Shown here: positions 15,360-23,523 of the stretch, piece by piece
Position numbering within the stretch: position 1 is the first letter of the stretch
Layout of the letters: every line of letters begins with the position of its first letter
DNA from: an uncultured Muribaculaceae bacterium
GTDB lineage: Bacteria; Bacteroidota; Bacteroidia; Bacteroidales; Muribaculaceae
Direction: 5' to 3'
DNA length: 64,000 nt
Assembly (NCBI GenBank): GCA_934675575.1
Contig: CAKUQQ010000010.1
Location: 1 to 64,000 of the forward strand
Translations under genes and position numbers: made by a program
The notes under the pieces: generated by a model
Databases searched by the model: none
What the model was told of the DNA's origin: nothing
The model's input: the letters and a program-made list of their open reading frames with translations, nothing else

Positions 15360-16055
15360 ATGAATGATTTTAATGTATTGAAAACCGAGATTATTAGTGA
15401 TTTGCTTTTACCAAATCAGGTTAACCACCTGCTAAAAGAGTGCTCAAAACGTCACTTCAAAGAAATCAAGTATTTCTCACCCACCGAACAAAAAATACCA
15501 ACAGGCATTGCTTTTGCTCGTGGCGGCTTTATTCATGAATGCAAAAAAAATGGTGAAGCATTTACTCCAGTAAAAGAAGTTTATGCTGACCAAGATTGTA
15601 AGAAACGCTATCAAGGCGGAGTCATCGTCTTTCCTGCTGATGCGAATGTTGCAAAGCTTGATACCAACGCTTTAAATCGAGACATAAAACAAATTTTGCA
15701 TACTTTCAACCAACGCATCAACAAGTTTGAAATATTACACAAGATTAAAAACAAGTTCAATAACTGTAATAAAGAACATATCAGTGCATATTGCGTTGGC
15801 AACTTTTTCCACGGTAAATATATAGGCAATAACGGAGAAATTTACGATAAGCAGTCACTGACTTTGGAAGTAAATGGTTTATCCACAAAAGGCTTGTTAT
15901 ATTTAGCCGAGACGGTAGCACGAATTTTCAAACAAAAATGTAGTGTGGTCAAAGATTTAAATACCAGCAAAATCTACATAGCAAACGAATTACGTAACAG
16001 TATAGAGCCCAACTTCTATGATATTAATTTAAAATGGAACTTAACTAATGATTGA
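15360..16055 (+). CDS. Unknown 231-residue protein, partner of the 14949 gene
   Basis: I do not recognise a named family. The protein is basic, Lys/Asn-rich and soluble, without signal peptide. It has a central IKQILHTFNQRINKFEILHK helix and a C-terminal segment (LLYLAETVARIFKQKCSVVKD) of a type seen in small Bacteroidota hypotheticals, where a helix with a Phe-Lys-Gln core precedes a short strand. The DNA is AT-rich like its upstream partner and unlike flanking genes, which suggests both arrived together. The stop lies eight bases before the start of the propeller-like gene, so it has been fitted into a same-direction gene run. No repeats or integration scars were seen at the edges. Confidence 0.55.
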   Translation: MNDFNVLKTEIISDLLLPNQVNHLLKECSKRHFKEIKYFSPTEQKIPTGIAFARGGFIHECKKNGEAFTPVKEVYADQDCKKRYQGGVIVFPADANVAKLDTNALNRDIKQILHTFNQRINKFEILHKIKNKFNNCNKEHISAYCVGNFFHGKYIGNNGEIYDKQSLTLEVNGLSTKGLLYLAETVARIFKQKCSVVKDLNTSKIYIANELRNSIEPNFYDINLKWNLTND

Positions 16056-16062
16056 TTTCATT

Positions 16063-17205
16063 ATGAAGCGTCATAACATTGTCATCGCATTGCTCGTCGC
16101 CATAATTCTCCCTATCATGACACAGGCGGCAACACCGGCTTTTGTCACCAAGTTCACACCATTCTCTGTCATGTCGCAAGGCTACGGACACGTGCAGGGC
16201 ATTGCCGTTGACAAGAAAAATGGCTGGGTTTATTTCTCATTCACCACATCGCTGGTCAAAACAGACTTAAAAGGCAACGTGCTCGGCTCTGTGACAGGTT
16301 TTCAGGGACATCTCGGCTGCCTAACATTCTGCGAAGCCGACAGCAAGGTGTATGCCTCGCTCGAATTCAAAAACGATGCCATTGGCAAAGGCATCAACAA
16401 AGCCACAGGACGAAAGTCGCCCACCGACAACGCTTGGTACATAGCTATTTTCAACGGCGCTGCCATCAATCGCCCCGACATCAGTTGCCAGACGCCCCAA
16501 GTGCTAACCGCAGTGTATCTGCCCACTGTGGTCAGCGACTATGAGCAGCGCATTGGCGACCACAACGGCCGTTATGGTTGCAGCGGCATAGATGGCATCA
16601 CATTCGGCCCAAAATTTGGCTCTACAAATGGAAATACCTTGCTCACTGTGGCCTATGGCATCACCCCCGACAACAACCGCACCGACAACGACTATCAGGT
16701 GCTGCTGCAATACTCGCCGGCACAACTCAAACGCTTTGCCAGACCACTCACACAAGACACTTTGCCCAAGAGCGGCCCTGCCAAACCCCAAGGCAAATAT
16801 TTCATCTACACCGGCAACACTTCATGGGGCGTGCAAAACCTTGCTTTCGACCGCTCCTCTGGACTTTGGTTCATGATGGTGTATCGCGGCCACAAGCCAT
16901 CGTTTCCAAACAACACGGTCTATGTCATCGACAGCCGCACCACCCCTCGCCTCGCTCCTTTGAAAGGCTCACCGTGCGCCGAGAAAGCATTGACCATTCC
17001 TCTGCTCCGCGACGGACTTTATCATGCGCCGTCGGGAGTGTTCAGCTTCCAGTTCAACTACGGTCCTTGGGGATTTGCCCCCATTGGCAACGGCTATGCC
17101 GTGGTGTCGCACCCTTTCACCGGCAAAGACAAGACCAACGGCTCCGAACTTCACATCTATCACTGGACAGGCAACACCCCCACACCGTTTGCACTCGTCA
17201 AATGA
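16063..17205 (+). CDS. Secreted propeller-like protein, unknown function
   Basis: The 380-residue product begins with a signal peptide (MKRHNIVIALLVAIILPIMTQA). The remainder contains repeated short beta units: GHVQGIAVDKKNGWVYFSFT, TKTDLKGNVLGS-like strands, GVQNLAFDRSSGLWFMMVYRG and FNYGPWGFAPIGNGYAVVSHP. These suggest a six- or seven-bladed propeller. No catalytic motif is apparent. The start at 16063 is favoured over 16048 because it gives the cleaner signal peptide and does not overlap the previous gene. It ends well before the tRNA-Leu promoter. Confidence 0.6.
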   Translation: MKRHNIVIALLVAIILPIMTQAATPAFVTKFTPFSVMSQGYGHVQGIAVDKKNGWVYFSFTTSLVKTDLKGNVLGSVTGFQGHLGCLTFCEADSKVYASLEFKNDAIGKGINKATGRKSPTDNAWYIAIFNGAAINRPDISCQTPQVLTAVYLPTVVSDYEQRIGDHNGRYGCSGIDGITFGPKFGSTNGNTLLTVAYGITPDNNRTDNDYQVLLQYSPAQLKRFARPLTQDTLPKSGPAKPQGKYFIYTGNTSWGVQNLAFDRSSGLWFMMVYRGHKPSFPNNTVYVIDSRTTPRLAPLKGSPCAEKALTIPLLRDGLYHAPSGVFSFQFNYGPWGFAPIGNGYAVVSHPFTGKDKTNGSELHIYHWTGNTPTPFALVK

Positions 17206-17269
17206 AAAAGCGCCATTCCGCTCACAAGCACAAGTAATAATGGGCAAAAAAGTCAAAAAGCAATTTTTA

Positions 17270-17301
17270 TTTGCAAGTAAATTAAATTGCTATTATCTTT
17301 G
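17270..17301 (+). promoter_or_regulatory. Promoter of tRNA-Leu
   Basis: TTTG (17270-17273), a 20-base spacer and TATCTTTG (17294-17301) match the Bacteroidota primary-sigma consensus. The start site would be about 35 bases before the mature tRNA. Confidence 0.8.
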
Positions 17302-17341
17302 CATCGCATTTTAGACGCAAATCAAGTTCTACGATGATGCT

Positions 17342-17426
17342 GCTCGGATGGTGGAATCGGTAGACACGAGGGACTTAAAATCCCTTGGCCATTGCGGCTG
17401 TGCGGGTTCAAGTCCCGCTCCGAGTA
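17342..17426 (+). tRNA. tRNA-Leu (anticodon TAA)
   Basis: Acceptor GCTCGGA pairs with TCCGAGT, starting with a G-U pair. The anticodon arm GGGACTTAAAATCCC gives anticodon TAA. A long variable arm (GCCATTGCGGC) marks it as class II, and the T-arm reads GCGGGTTCAAGTCCCGC. CCA is not encoded. Confidence 0.95.
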
Positions 17427-17430
17427 CACA

Positions 17431-17469
17431 AACAAAGCAAACCTCTGATTATCAGAGGTTTGCTTTGTT
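17431..17469. terminator. 19-base perfect hairpin after tRNA-Leu
   Basis: AACAAAGCAAACCTCTGAT and its exact complement are separated by a single T, so the real loop will open by a few pairs. It follows the tRNA by four bases and is the likely terminator of its transcript. Confidence 0.75.
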
Positions 17470-17604
17470 ATTAAGAACCATTAACACAGACCGTAAATGC
17501 CACAAGGCCATACCTTCTAATTATTTTTATCACTACCTGCACGCATTGTGTTGCAAGTTTCGGCAAAAAAAACTAACTTCGTTTCCATATAAAAAACCAT
17601 TAGC

Positions 17605-19398
17605 ATGAAGCATCTATTTTTATCTATTTTCATCGTCGCTATGAGTTGCCTTGCCGGCACATCAGCCCAGGCAGCCAACAAAGCCACTATTGTCAAAAAC
17701 TCAAAAAGCAACTATCGCATTGTTGTGGCTGCCAATCCGCTACCAGCCGAAAAGACAGCCGCCACACAACTCCAGAAATACATAAGCAAAATCACCGGCT
17801 GCACACTACCCATTGTGCCCGACGCTATGCCTGCCATAAAAAACGAAATATTGATTGGCAGCACCAACCGCGACAACAACGCCATATACAAAGCTCGCGA
17901 AAATGCCGACTTAGAAGGCTATGCCATAACATGGCAAGGCAACAAGCTGTTTGTTACAGGTTCGGGCGAATTCTATGGCCGTGGCACACTTTACGGCGTT
18001 TATGAGCTGCTCCGCCTCATGGGGTGTGAATTCTATGCCACCGACACCGAGACCGTGCCACACACTCGCACGCTCACCATAGCCAAACTCGACACCACCT
18101 ATGTGCCGCCATTTGAAAACCGCGACACCTACTGGAGCTGCACCTACGACCCCGAAATAAGCGCAAAGCTGCACCTCAACGGCATGTTCTCCAAGACTGA
18201 CCGCCGCACACTCACCAAGCAGTGGGGTGGTGGCGTGTCTTACGCCGGACCACAAGCCGTGCACACTTTCGACAAGCTCGTGCCGCCTGAAAAATATTTT
18301 GAGTCGCACCCAGAATATTTCTCCGAGATTGGCGGCAAGCGCACAGCAAAGCACCTATACAGCCAGCTCTGCATGACCAACCCCGAAGTGCTCCACATTG
18401 TGATTGACAGTGTGCGCCAATGGCTTCGCAACGACCCAGAGTCGTCAATAGTGTCGGTGTCGCAAAACGACAGCTTTGTCATCGACAGCTACTGCACTTG
18501 CGCCAAATGCAAGGCCATCAACGATGCCGAAGGCTCTCCAATGGGCGCTATGCTACGCTTCGTCAATGCCGTGGCCGACTCCATAAAAGGCGAGTTTCCA
18601 CATGCGGCCGTTGACTTGCTTGCTTACCAATACTCCATAACCCCACCCAGCATCACTGTGCCGCGCCCCAACGTGATAGTGCGCTACTGCACCGGAGCTT
18701 GCTCTGCCCACCCCATCACTGGCTGCGAGCAGAACGCCGGCCCACGCCACTGCATAGAGACATGGGGACGCATCTGCAAGCGCATCTACATCTGGGACTA
18801 CACCACCAATTTTGCCCAATACCTGTGTCCGTTCCCCAACATTCACACATTTGGCGACAACATTCGCTTCTTCCGCGACAACGGCGTGAAAGGTGTGTTT
18901 GAGCAAGGCATGTATCAAGATGGCAAGCAAGCCGGATTTGGCGACATGAAAGGCTACATACTGGCCAAGTTGCTCTGGAATCCGGAGCAAAACACCGACA
19001 CGCTCGTCAACCGCTTCATGGCAGCCTACTACAGAGCTGCAGCCACACACGTGCGCCGCTACTACGATTTCATGCACAAAGTGATTGCCGACAACGGCAA
19101 GGACTTCAACCTCATCGTCAGTTGTGACGAGCTTTACAAGGGACTGATTTCTGATGCGCAGCTTAATGAAATAGACTCTTGGTGGCAACAGGCCAAACAA
19201 GCCGTTACTGCCGATGCACAAGCCCTCAACCATGTGCGACGCACCGAGCTGTCGTTCCGTTTCTACAAGATGTGTGCCAAGCGAGGCGAGTTTGCCAATG
19301 ACTTCAGCAAAGCCGAAAAGCAATTCTACGCCGACTGCCACGAGCTTGGTGTGGAACGCCTCAGCGAAGGAGCCAACATTCCCTGGGTAGAGCAATAA
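17605..19398 (+). CDS. Secreted DUF4838 protein, possible glycoside hydrolase
   Basis: The 597-residue product has a signal peptide (MKHLFLSIFIVAMSCLAGTSAQA). Residues about 28-150 form an alpha-glucuronidase-like N-terminal domain, with KTAATQLQKYISKITG, EILIGSTNR and GRGTLYGVYELLRLMGCEFYATD. The rest matches DUF4838, a TIM-barrel-like domain common in Bacteroidota polysaccharide-degrading proteins. Candidate active-site stretches are VSVSQNDS, with CTCAKC close by, and GVFEQGMYQ. The substrate is not readable. No SusC/D pair lies nearby, so it is not in a classical polysaccharide utilisation locus. It converges on gldN across a palindromic terminator. Confidence 0.8.
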   Translation: MKHLFLSIFIVAMSCLAGTSAQAANKATIVKNSKSNYRIVVAANPLPAEKTAATQLQKYISKITGCTLPIVPDAMPAIKNEILIGSTNRDNNAIYKARENADLEGYAITWQGNKLFVTGSGEFYGRGTLYGVYELLRLMGCEFYATDTETVPHTRTLTIAKLDTTYVPPFENRDTYWSCTYDPEISAKLHLNGMFSKTDRRTLTKQWGGGVSYAGPQAVHTFDKLVPPEKYFESHPEYFSEIGGKRTAKHLYSQLCMTNPEVLHIVIDSVRQWLRNDPESSIVSVSQNDSFVIDSYCTCAKCKAINDAEGSPMGAMLRFVNAVADSIKGEFPHAAVDLLAYQYSITPPSITVPRPNVIVRYCTGACSAHPITGCEQNAGPRHCIETWGRICKRIYIWDYTTNFAQYLCPFPNIHTFGDNIRFFRDNGVKGVFEQGMYQDGKQAGFGDMKGYILAKLLWNPEQNTDTLVNRFMAAYYRAAATHVRRYYDFMHKVIADNGKDFNLIVSCDELYKGLISDAQLNEIDSWWQQAKQAVTADAQALNHVRRTELSFRFYKMCAKRGEFANDFSKAEKQFYADCHELGVERLSEGANIPWVEQ

Positions 19399-19740
19399 TC
19401 CTCCCCCACCAAGCTACCCAAAACGCATTTGCTTATTTCTAAAAAAGCAGTTAGCTGCTTCAATTAAAACCAGATGCACTATATATGCAACAGCATTAAT
19501 AATGCACAAATTAAACAATCAAGGTGTAATCCTTGTCGCCGTCGATATTTTTGCTGTTTTGCATAGCAGATTTGATTAGAATTTTTCAAAACCAAACCAA
19601 AAAACAGCAAAAATGTGAGCAAATCCAAACCAAAATTGCTGAAAATTTGAAGCGAATCCAAACCCCAAAAAACAAAAAGAGCAGCCCAATTGGGCTGCTC
19701 TTTTGCTACGTTATGTGGTTGATATTTGAGTTGACGCTTT
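19399..19740. other. A-rich gene-free gap with bidirectional terminator
   Basis: The gap separates the convergent DUF4838 gene and gldN. The A-rich part (about 19575-19680) holds near-repeats of GCAAATCCAAACC and GCGAATCCAAACC. A perfect palindrome at 19675-19704, AAAAGAGCAGCCCAATT plus its complement, with A and T tails on the two sides, works as a two-way terminator. No credible coding frame was found. Confidence 0.7.
19675..19704. terminator. Bidirectional terminator between DUF4838 gene and gldN
   Basis: A perfect palindrome with a 15-base arm centred on AATT (AAAAGAGCAGCCC and GGGCTGCTCTTTT). The A run on one side and the T run on the other supply the U-tract for both convergent transcripts. 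Confidence 0.85.
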
Positions 19741-20862
19741 TTATTTGCGACGGCGGTTTCGCACTGATTTCACCGCATTCTGACTGCCAGAAGAACTTGC
19801 CTTTGGCTTGCGGCTTTTGATTTTAGGAGCAGTTGATTTCTTGGCCGTGGCACGCTTGCTCTGAGCGCGCTTGCTCGTTGCCTTGCGCACTGTTTTAGCC
19901 TCAGTGGCATTGGAGTCATCTACACCTGTAGTGTCGCTCTCCGCCTCAAGCTTTTCTTTGGCCTCACGCTGCGCTTGAAGCTCCTCGCGTGTTGGAACCC
20001 ACAAGTTGTTGTCAAACGAGCGCAGACGCTGCTCTATGCTGTCCTGGGCATGCTTCAAGTCGTCGGGGTCGGGATAAAGCTGCATGAGCGACAGATTTCG
20101 CATGTTTTTCACCTTGTAGATGTCACCAGTGTACATCTTGAGCTTAAAGAAATCATCAAGATTATAGCGCGCAAGATTGTTATCATCGTCGGTGAACACA
20201 TACTGCTGAGCTATGTAAGGGCGAATGTCATTCATCAGCACCCAAAACATAGGGTATTTTATGGGTTCGCCACCAAACTCGTCGGTGCGGTGAAGCACTG
20301 GGCATATTGCCTCAACACGAGATTTCATGGCATTGCTGCGCGAGTCAAACTCCCACCGCTCCACGATGTAGTAACTCAGCACCTCATTGGCAGGAATGTC
20401 AGCATCTTCTATCGTAAACTTCGGGTGCTTGTCACTGCTGCCCTTGGCTGCGGTGTAGAGAATGTGGAAACGGTCGAGCATTTCCTGCACCTTGATTTTG
20501 TACTGGTCAGTAAACAGCTCTTTGCCGTCAAGATATTCGTATGCCGAAATCTGGTCGTTGGCAAGCAGGCGCATGATGATGAAAAACAAGTCCTGGCCGT
20601 CGGCATTTGGCTCGTCGGGATAATAGAGAGCCGGATTCTTGCCCTTGGTCAAGTCGAGCGAGCGATACACCACCTTCATCCACTGCAAGTCGGCGTCGTG
20701 TGGCTCGTTGACCTCATAGAACGACTGTTGACGAGTGGTGATTTGCGCCGATTTAGCCTTTTGGGCGTCATCACCCGACTTTTTCTTCACCACCTGTGCC
20801 GAGAGCTGTTGCACACACCCGGCAACAAGCGCCACAGCCACTAATGTCTTTAAAACTTTCAT
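19741..20862 (-). CDS. gldN: Type IX secretion ring protein GldN/PorN
   Basis: The 373-residue periplasmic protein has a signal peptide (MKVLKTLVAVALVAGCVQQLSAQ) and the GldN core: WMKVVYRSLDL, NPALYYPDEP, LFFIIMRLLA and VERWEFDSRS. GldN/PorN joins the GldK lipoprotein in the large periplasmic ring of the T9SS. After WVPTREELQAQREAKEKLEAE, the last 60 or so residues form a very basic Lys/Arg/Ser/Ala tail (KATSKRAQSKRATAKKS and similar) resembling a histone-like tail, an odd feature for a ring protein. It is the last gene of the operon; 36 bases separate it from gldM. Confidence 0.93.
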   Translation of the reverse strand: MKVLKTLVAVALVAGCVQQLSAQVVKKKSGDDAQKAKSAQITTRQQSFYEVNEPHDADLQWMKVVYRSLDLTKGKNPALYYPDEPNADGQDLFFIIMRLLANDQISAYEYLDGKELFTDQYKIKVQEMLDRFHILYTAAKGSSDKHPKFTIEDADIPANEVLSYYIVERWEFDSRSNAMKSRVEAICPVLHRTDEFGGEPIKYPMFWVLMNDIRPYIAQQYVFTDDDNNLARYNLDDFFKLKMYTGDIYKVKNMRNLSLMQLYPDPDDLKHAQDSIEQRLRSFDNNLWVPTREELQAQREAKEKLEAESDTTGVDDSNATEAKTVRKATSKRAQSKRATAKKSTAPKIKSRKPKASSSGSQNAVKSVRNRRRK

Positions 20863-20898
20863 ATCGTAGTTTATAAGCTTTTTCTCTTAACTAATTCA

Positions 20899-22476
20899 TC
20901 AATTCACTATCACTTCCATAGGAGCAAGGTCGCGCTGTATGCCGTCGGGGCCAGTTGCCTTCACATGCGATATGTAGAAGCGCTTGCCGCGTTGCAGGCG
21001 ACGTATTGCCGTGAGCTGACGCTCAGAGAAGTGCGAGCCGTTTGACAGCTCCGGTATGGCATTGCCCATAGAGTCAAAGAACACAGTCTCAAAACTCAGC
21101 ACACGATAGTCAATGTTGAGCATATCGTCGTCAATAGCAGCATCTACACCGCCTGCCGACAGCAGCATCGACTTGGGGAACGGACGACCGCCCTTGTAGC
21201 GGTTAGCATTGCCCTTTGCGTCGCGATAGGCAATAAATGGCAGTGGGTCGGGCAGTTTGCGCACACGAAATGCAGTTGAGCCAACGCTTGTTCTGTGGCC
21301 GTCAACTTCGGCCGTCACAGTCACCACACATTCTGCGCCCACCTTGACCGGACGTGCTATCCAGCCATTAGCACTTTTCACGAGCGTTCCGTTGGTCATA
21401 GAGGCAGAAATTGAACTTTCCGGCACTCCTGGCACGGCTATCGACACTGGATTGTTGATTCCGGCATAAAACACGTTCATCATTGTTGCCGACACTGTGG
21501 CAAGAGGGTCAATCACGGTGTATGACGACTTGAAGTCACGCCGTGTCACCGAGCCGTCGCGTCCAAGCACCTCTATCCAGCCAGAGTAGTCATATTTGCC
21601 AGCCTTGCCGGCACCCACTTCATACAAGCCTTTGTCGTTGCCCAGACGGTGACCATTGACATACACCACTGGTCGCTGTGTGGTGTCAACGGCAGCAAGC
21701 ACTATGTTGGCCGAGTATTTGGTGCCACGCATCACTATGCGCGACTGGGGCACCACAAACGCATCTACGAGGTTCACTCGCAGGTCGCCAAGGTCCACAT
21801 TGGTCAAAAATTGGTTCAGCACCTCACCCTCGGCATAGCGAATGTCGTTCTGCAATTTCGACAACAAAGTCACAGCCGCTATGGTTGGCATGTTCTCAAA
21901 CATGGTCTCTTCCCATGCCTTGTGGGCTATTGCGCCAGGCACTTTGCGTGGAGCGGTCGATAGTGCCTGCTCCAGATTCTTGCGTTTCTGCGCATCGTCA
22001 AGAAACGACAATATGTAGTTGCGATAAGTGTCGATTTTTGCTCTCAGCACTTTGCCCTTGCCTCCAACAGGGGCAAGCATCACTTGCGAGGCAGCGTCGA
22101 GGTTATCCTGGTTTTCAATGTTCCTCACATTGGCCTCAGGACCGTCGGCAGCCTTCACAATCTCATATTTCAGCGAGTCGATGTAGCTATATAGCAAGTC
22201 GGTCTTACCCTGCACCTCGGTAGCCTTGTCGAGCCACGCCTTACCTTTCTCCGGATTTTCCTTATTGAAGGCTTGCAGCTGGCTATACAGGGCGCGGTTT
22301 CGGGCCGTTATGGTGCGGTTAGACCTCGTGAGGCCGTCCTCCACCTGGCTGAAGCCGTTGAGCACATCGCTCGACACATTCAAGGCAAGCATGGCCGTCA
22401 AGACGATATACATCAAGTTTATCATCTTCTGGCGAGGCGACATTCTGCCTATGGTCTGATTTTTTGCTGTTGGCAT
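20899..22476 (-). CDS. gldM: Type IX secretion motor protein GldM/PorM
   Basis: The 525-residue protein has one membrane helix near its N-terminus (MINLMYIVLTAMLALNVSSD) and a long periplasmic part. In the family this part is made of four domains that dimerise and pass rotation from the cytoplasmic-membrane motor to the outer-membrane ring. Length and the conserved N-terminal SPRQKMINLMYIVLTAMLALN are typical. The start codon is five bases from the gldL stop, consistent with tight stoichiometric coupling of the two motor proteins. Confidence 0.95.
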   Translation of the reverse strand: MPTAKNQTIGRMSPRQKMINLMYIVLTAMLALNVSSDVLNGFSQVEDGLTRSNRTITARNRALYSQLQAFNKENPEKGKAWLDKATEVQGKTDLLYSYIDSLKYEIVKAADGPEANVRNIENQDNLDAASQVMLAPVGGKGKVLRAKIDTYRNYILSFLDDAQKRKNLEQALSTAPRKVPGAIAHKAWEETMFENMPTIAAVTLLSKLQNDIRYAEGEVLNQFLTNVDLGDLRVNLVDAFVVPQSRIVMRGTKYSANIVLAAVDTTQRPVVYVNGHRLGNDKGLYEVGAGKAGKYDYSGWIEVLGRDGSVTRRDFKSSYTVIDPLATVSATMMNVFYAGINNPVSIAVPGVPESSISASMTNGTLVKSANGWIARPVKVGAECVVTVTAEVDGHRTSVGSTAFRVRKLPDPLPFIAYRDAKGNANRYKGGRPFPKSMLLSAGGVDAAIDDDMLNIDYRVLSFETVFFDSMGNAIPELSNGSHFSERQLTAIRRLQRGKRFYISHVKATGPDGIQRDLAPMEVIVN

Positions 22477-22481
22477 TTAAC

Positions 22482-23453
22482 TCAATCTTCTTTTTCTTCG
22501 TTGTCACTGTCAATGCCGGCCATGCCGCCAAGAGGGCGATACATGTTCACGGTCATTGCCTTGATCATCTTCTCATACACACTGTTGAGCTGCTTCATGT
22601 AGCGAGCCATCTTTTCGGTCTCGTCGCAGTAGTGTGCACTCTCGGCAGCCGATTTCTCATACATGTCGCGTATGTCTTTCAAACCACGGTTCACGCGGTC
22701 AATGCTGTCGAGCTGCGACGACACACCTTTAAGCTGAATCTCATAGATGGTGTTCAAGCCACTTATGTTGCGGTTAAGAGCCTCCATTTGCTCCACATAT
22801 CCGGAGGAACTGCTCGTGATGTCGGAACTGTTGTCGGTTATTGCATGATAGCTGTTGAGCAGTGTTTCCGACACTTGGTTCAGTTTCTCGGTGGTCTCGC
22901 TCAATTTCTCCATTTGGCTCGATATGTTTGCCATCTGGCTTAAATACTGCTGCGTGGCGTCGGTCAGCTCAGCCATACGGCTTAGCTGGTCGCTTGCGGC
23001 AGCCATCTTGGCTATGCTCTCCGAGAGCGACTTTGTGTCGTCGGCCGACAACTCTATGCCTTGCGGCAACCCCACGGCGCTCTTGGCTTGAGCTGCGCTG
23101 ACGGCCTGTGCCTGCTGTGCGCCACCGTTGCCACTGCCGCCAATGTAGATTCCGCTACCGCCAGCAAAGTCAGGACGGTCTTCCGGATTGCCAGTGCCAA
23201 GCACCGGGAACACGTCTTCCCAGTGATATTCACGCTCAGGGCGGTCAAATGCCGTGAGCAGGAACATGAACACCTCAGTACCCATACCTATGCACAGCAG
23301 CGTGTTGCCGCCAGGGAGGTGGAGTATCTTGAACAGTGCACCCCAAATCACCACGGCTGCACCTATACTGTAGGCGAAGTTGAAGAATCGCTGTCCTTTG
23401 TCGCCTGTGAGGAATTTTTCCGTTCCGTTTTTATATTTCTTAATCTTGCCCAT
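22482..23453 (-). CDS. gldL: Type IX secretion motor protein GldL/PorL
   Basis: The 323-residue protein has two N-terminal membrane helices (about residues 26-45 and 52-68). The second, in CIGMGTEVFMFLLTAFD, includes the conserved Glu used in proton-driven rotation by GldL. A long cytoplasmic coiled-coil tail follows (SESIAKMAAASDQLSRMAEL and LSETTEKLNQVSETLLNSYH). GldL pentamers surround the GldM dimer. The start MGKIKKYKNGTEKFL is typical. A 70-base gap separates it from gldK upstream. Confidence 0.95.
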   Translation of the reverse strand: MGKIKKYKNGTEKFLTGDKGQRFFNFAYSIGAAVVIWGALFKILHLPGGNTLLCIGMGTEVFMFLLTAFDRPEREYHWEDVFPVLGTGNPEDRPDFAGGSGIYIGGSGNGGAQQAQAVSAAQAKSAVGLPQGIELSADDTKSLSESIAKMAAASDQLSRMAELTDATQQYLSQMANISSQMEKLSETTEKLNQVSETLLNSYHAITDNSSDITSSSSGYVEQMEALNRNISGLNTIYEIQLKGVSSQLDSIDRVNRGLKDIRDMYEKSAAESAHYCDETEKMARYMKQLNSVYEKMIKAMTVNMYRPLGGMAGIDSDNEEKED

Positions 23454-23523
23454 TTTCTATGTGTGTGCAATTTTGTTAATGTCTTTTTATTCTAATGTTT
23501 TTACGGTTTGCGCGGCAATATCA

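Noticed and set aside
17342..17469. tRNA-Leu as an integration site with att repeats
   Set aside because: The 3' end of the tRNA is not repeated in the visible flanks; the following hairpin is explained as a terminator.
18553..19395. 280-residue minus-strand frame opposite the DUF4838 gene
   Set aside because: Shadow of a gene with clear signal peptide and domain; no independent support.
19975..20844. 289-residue plus-strand frame opposite gldN
   Set aside because: Opposite a well-supported T9SS gene; the frame is His/Val-rich shadow sequence.
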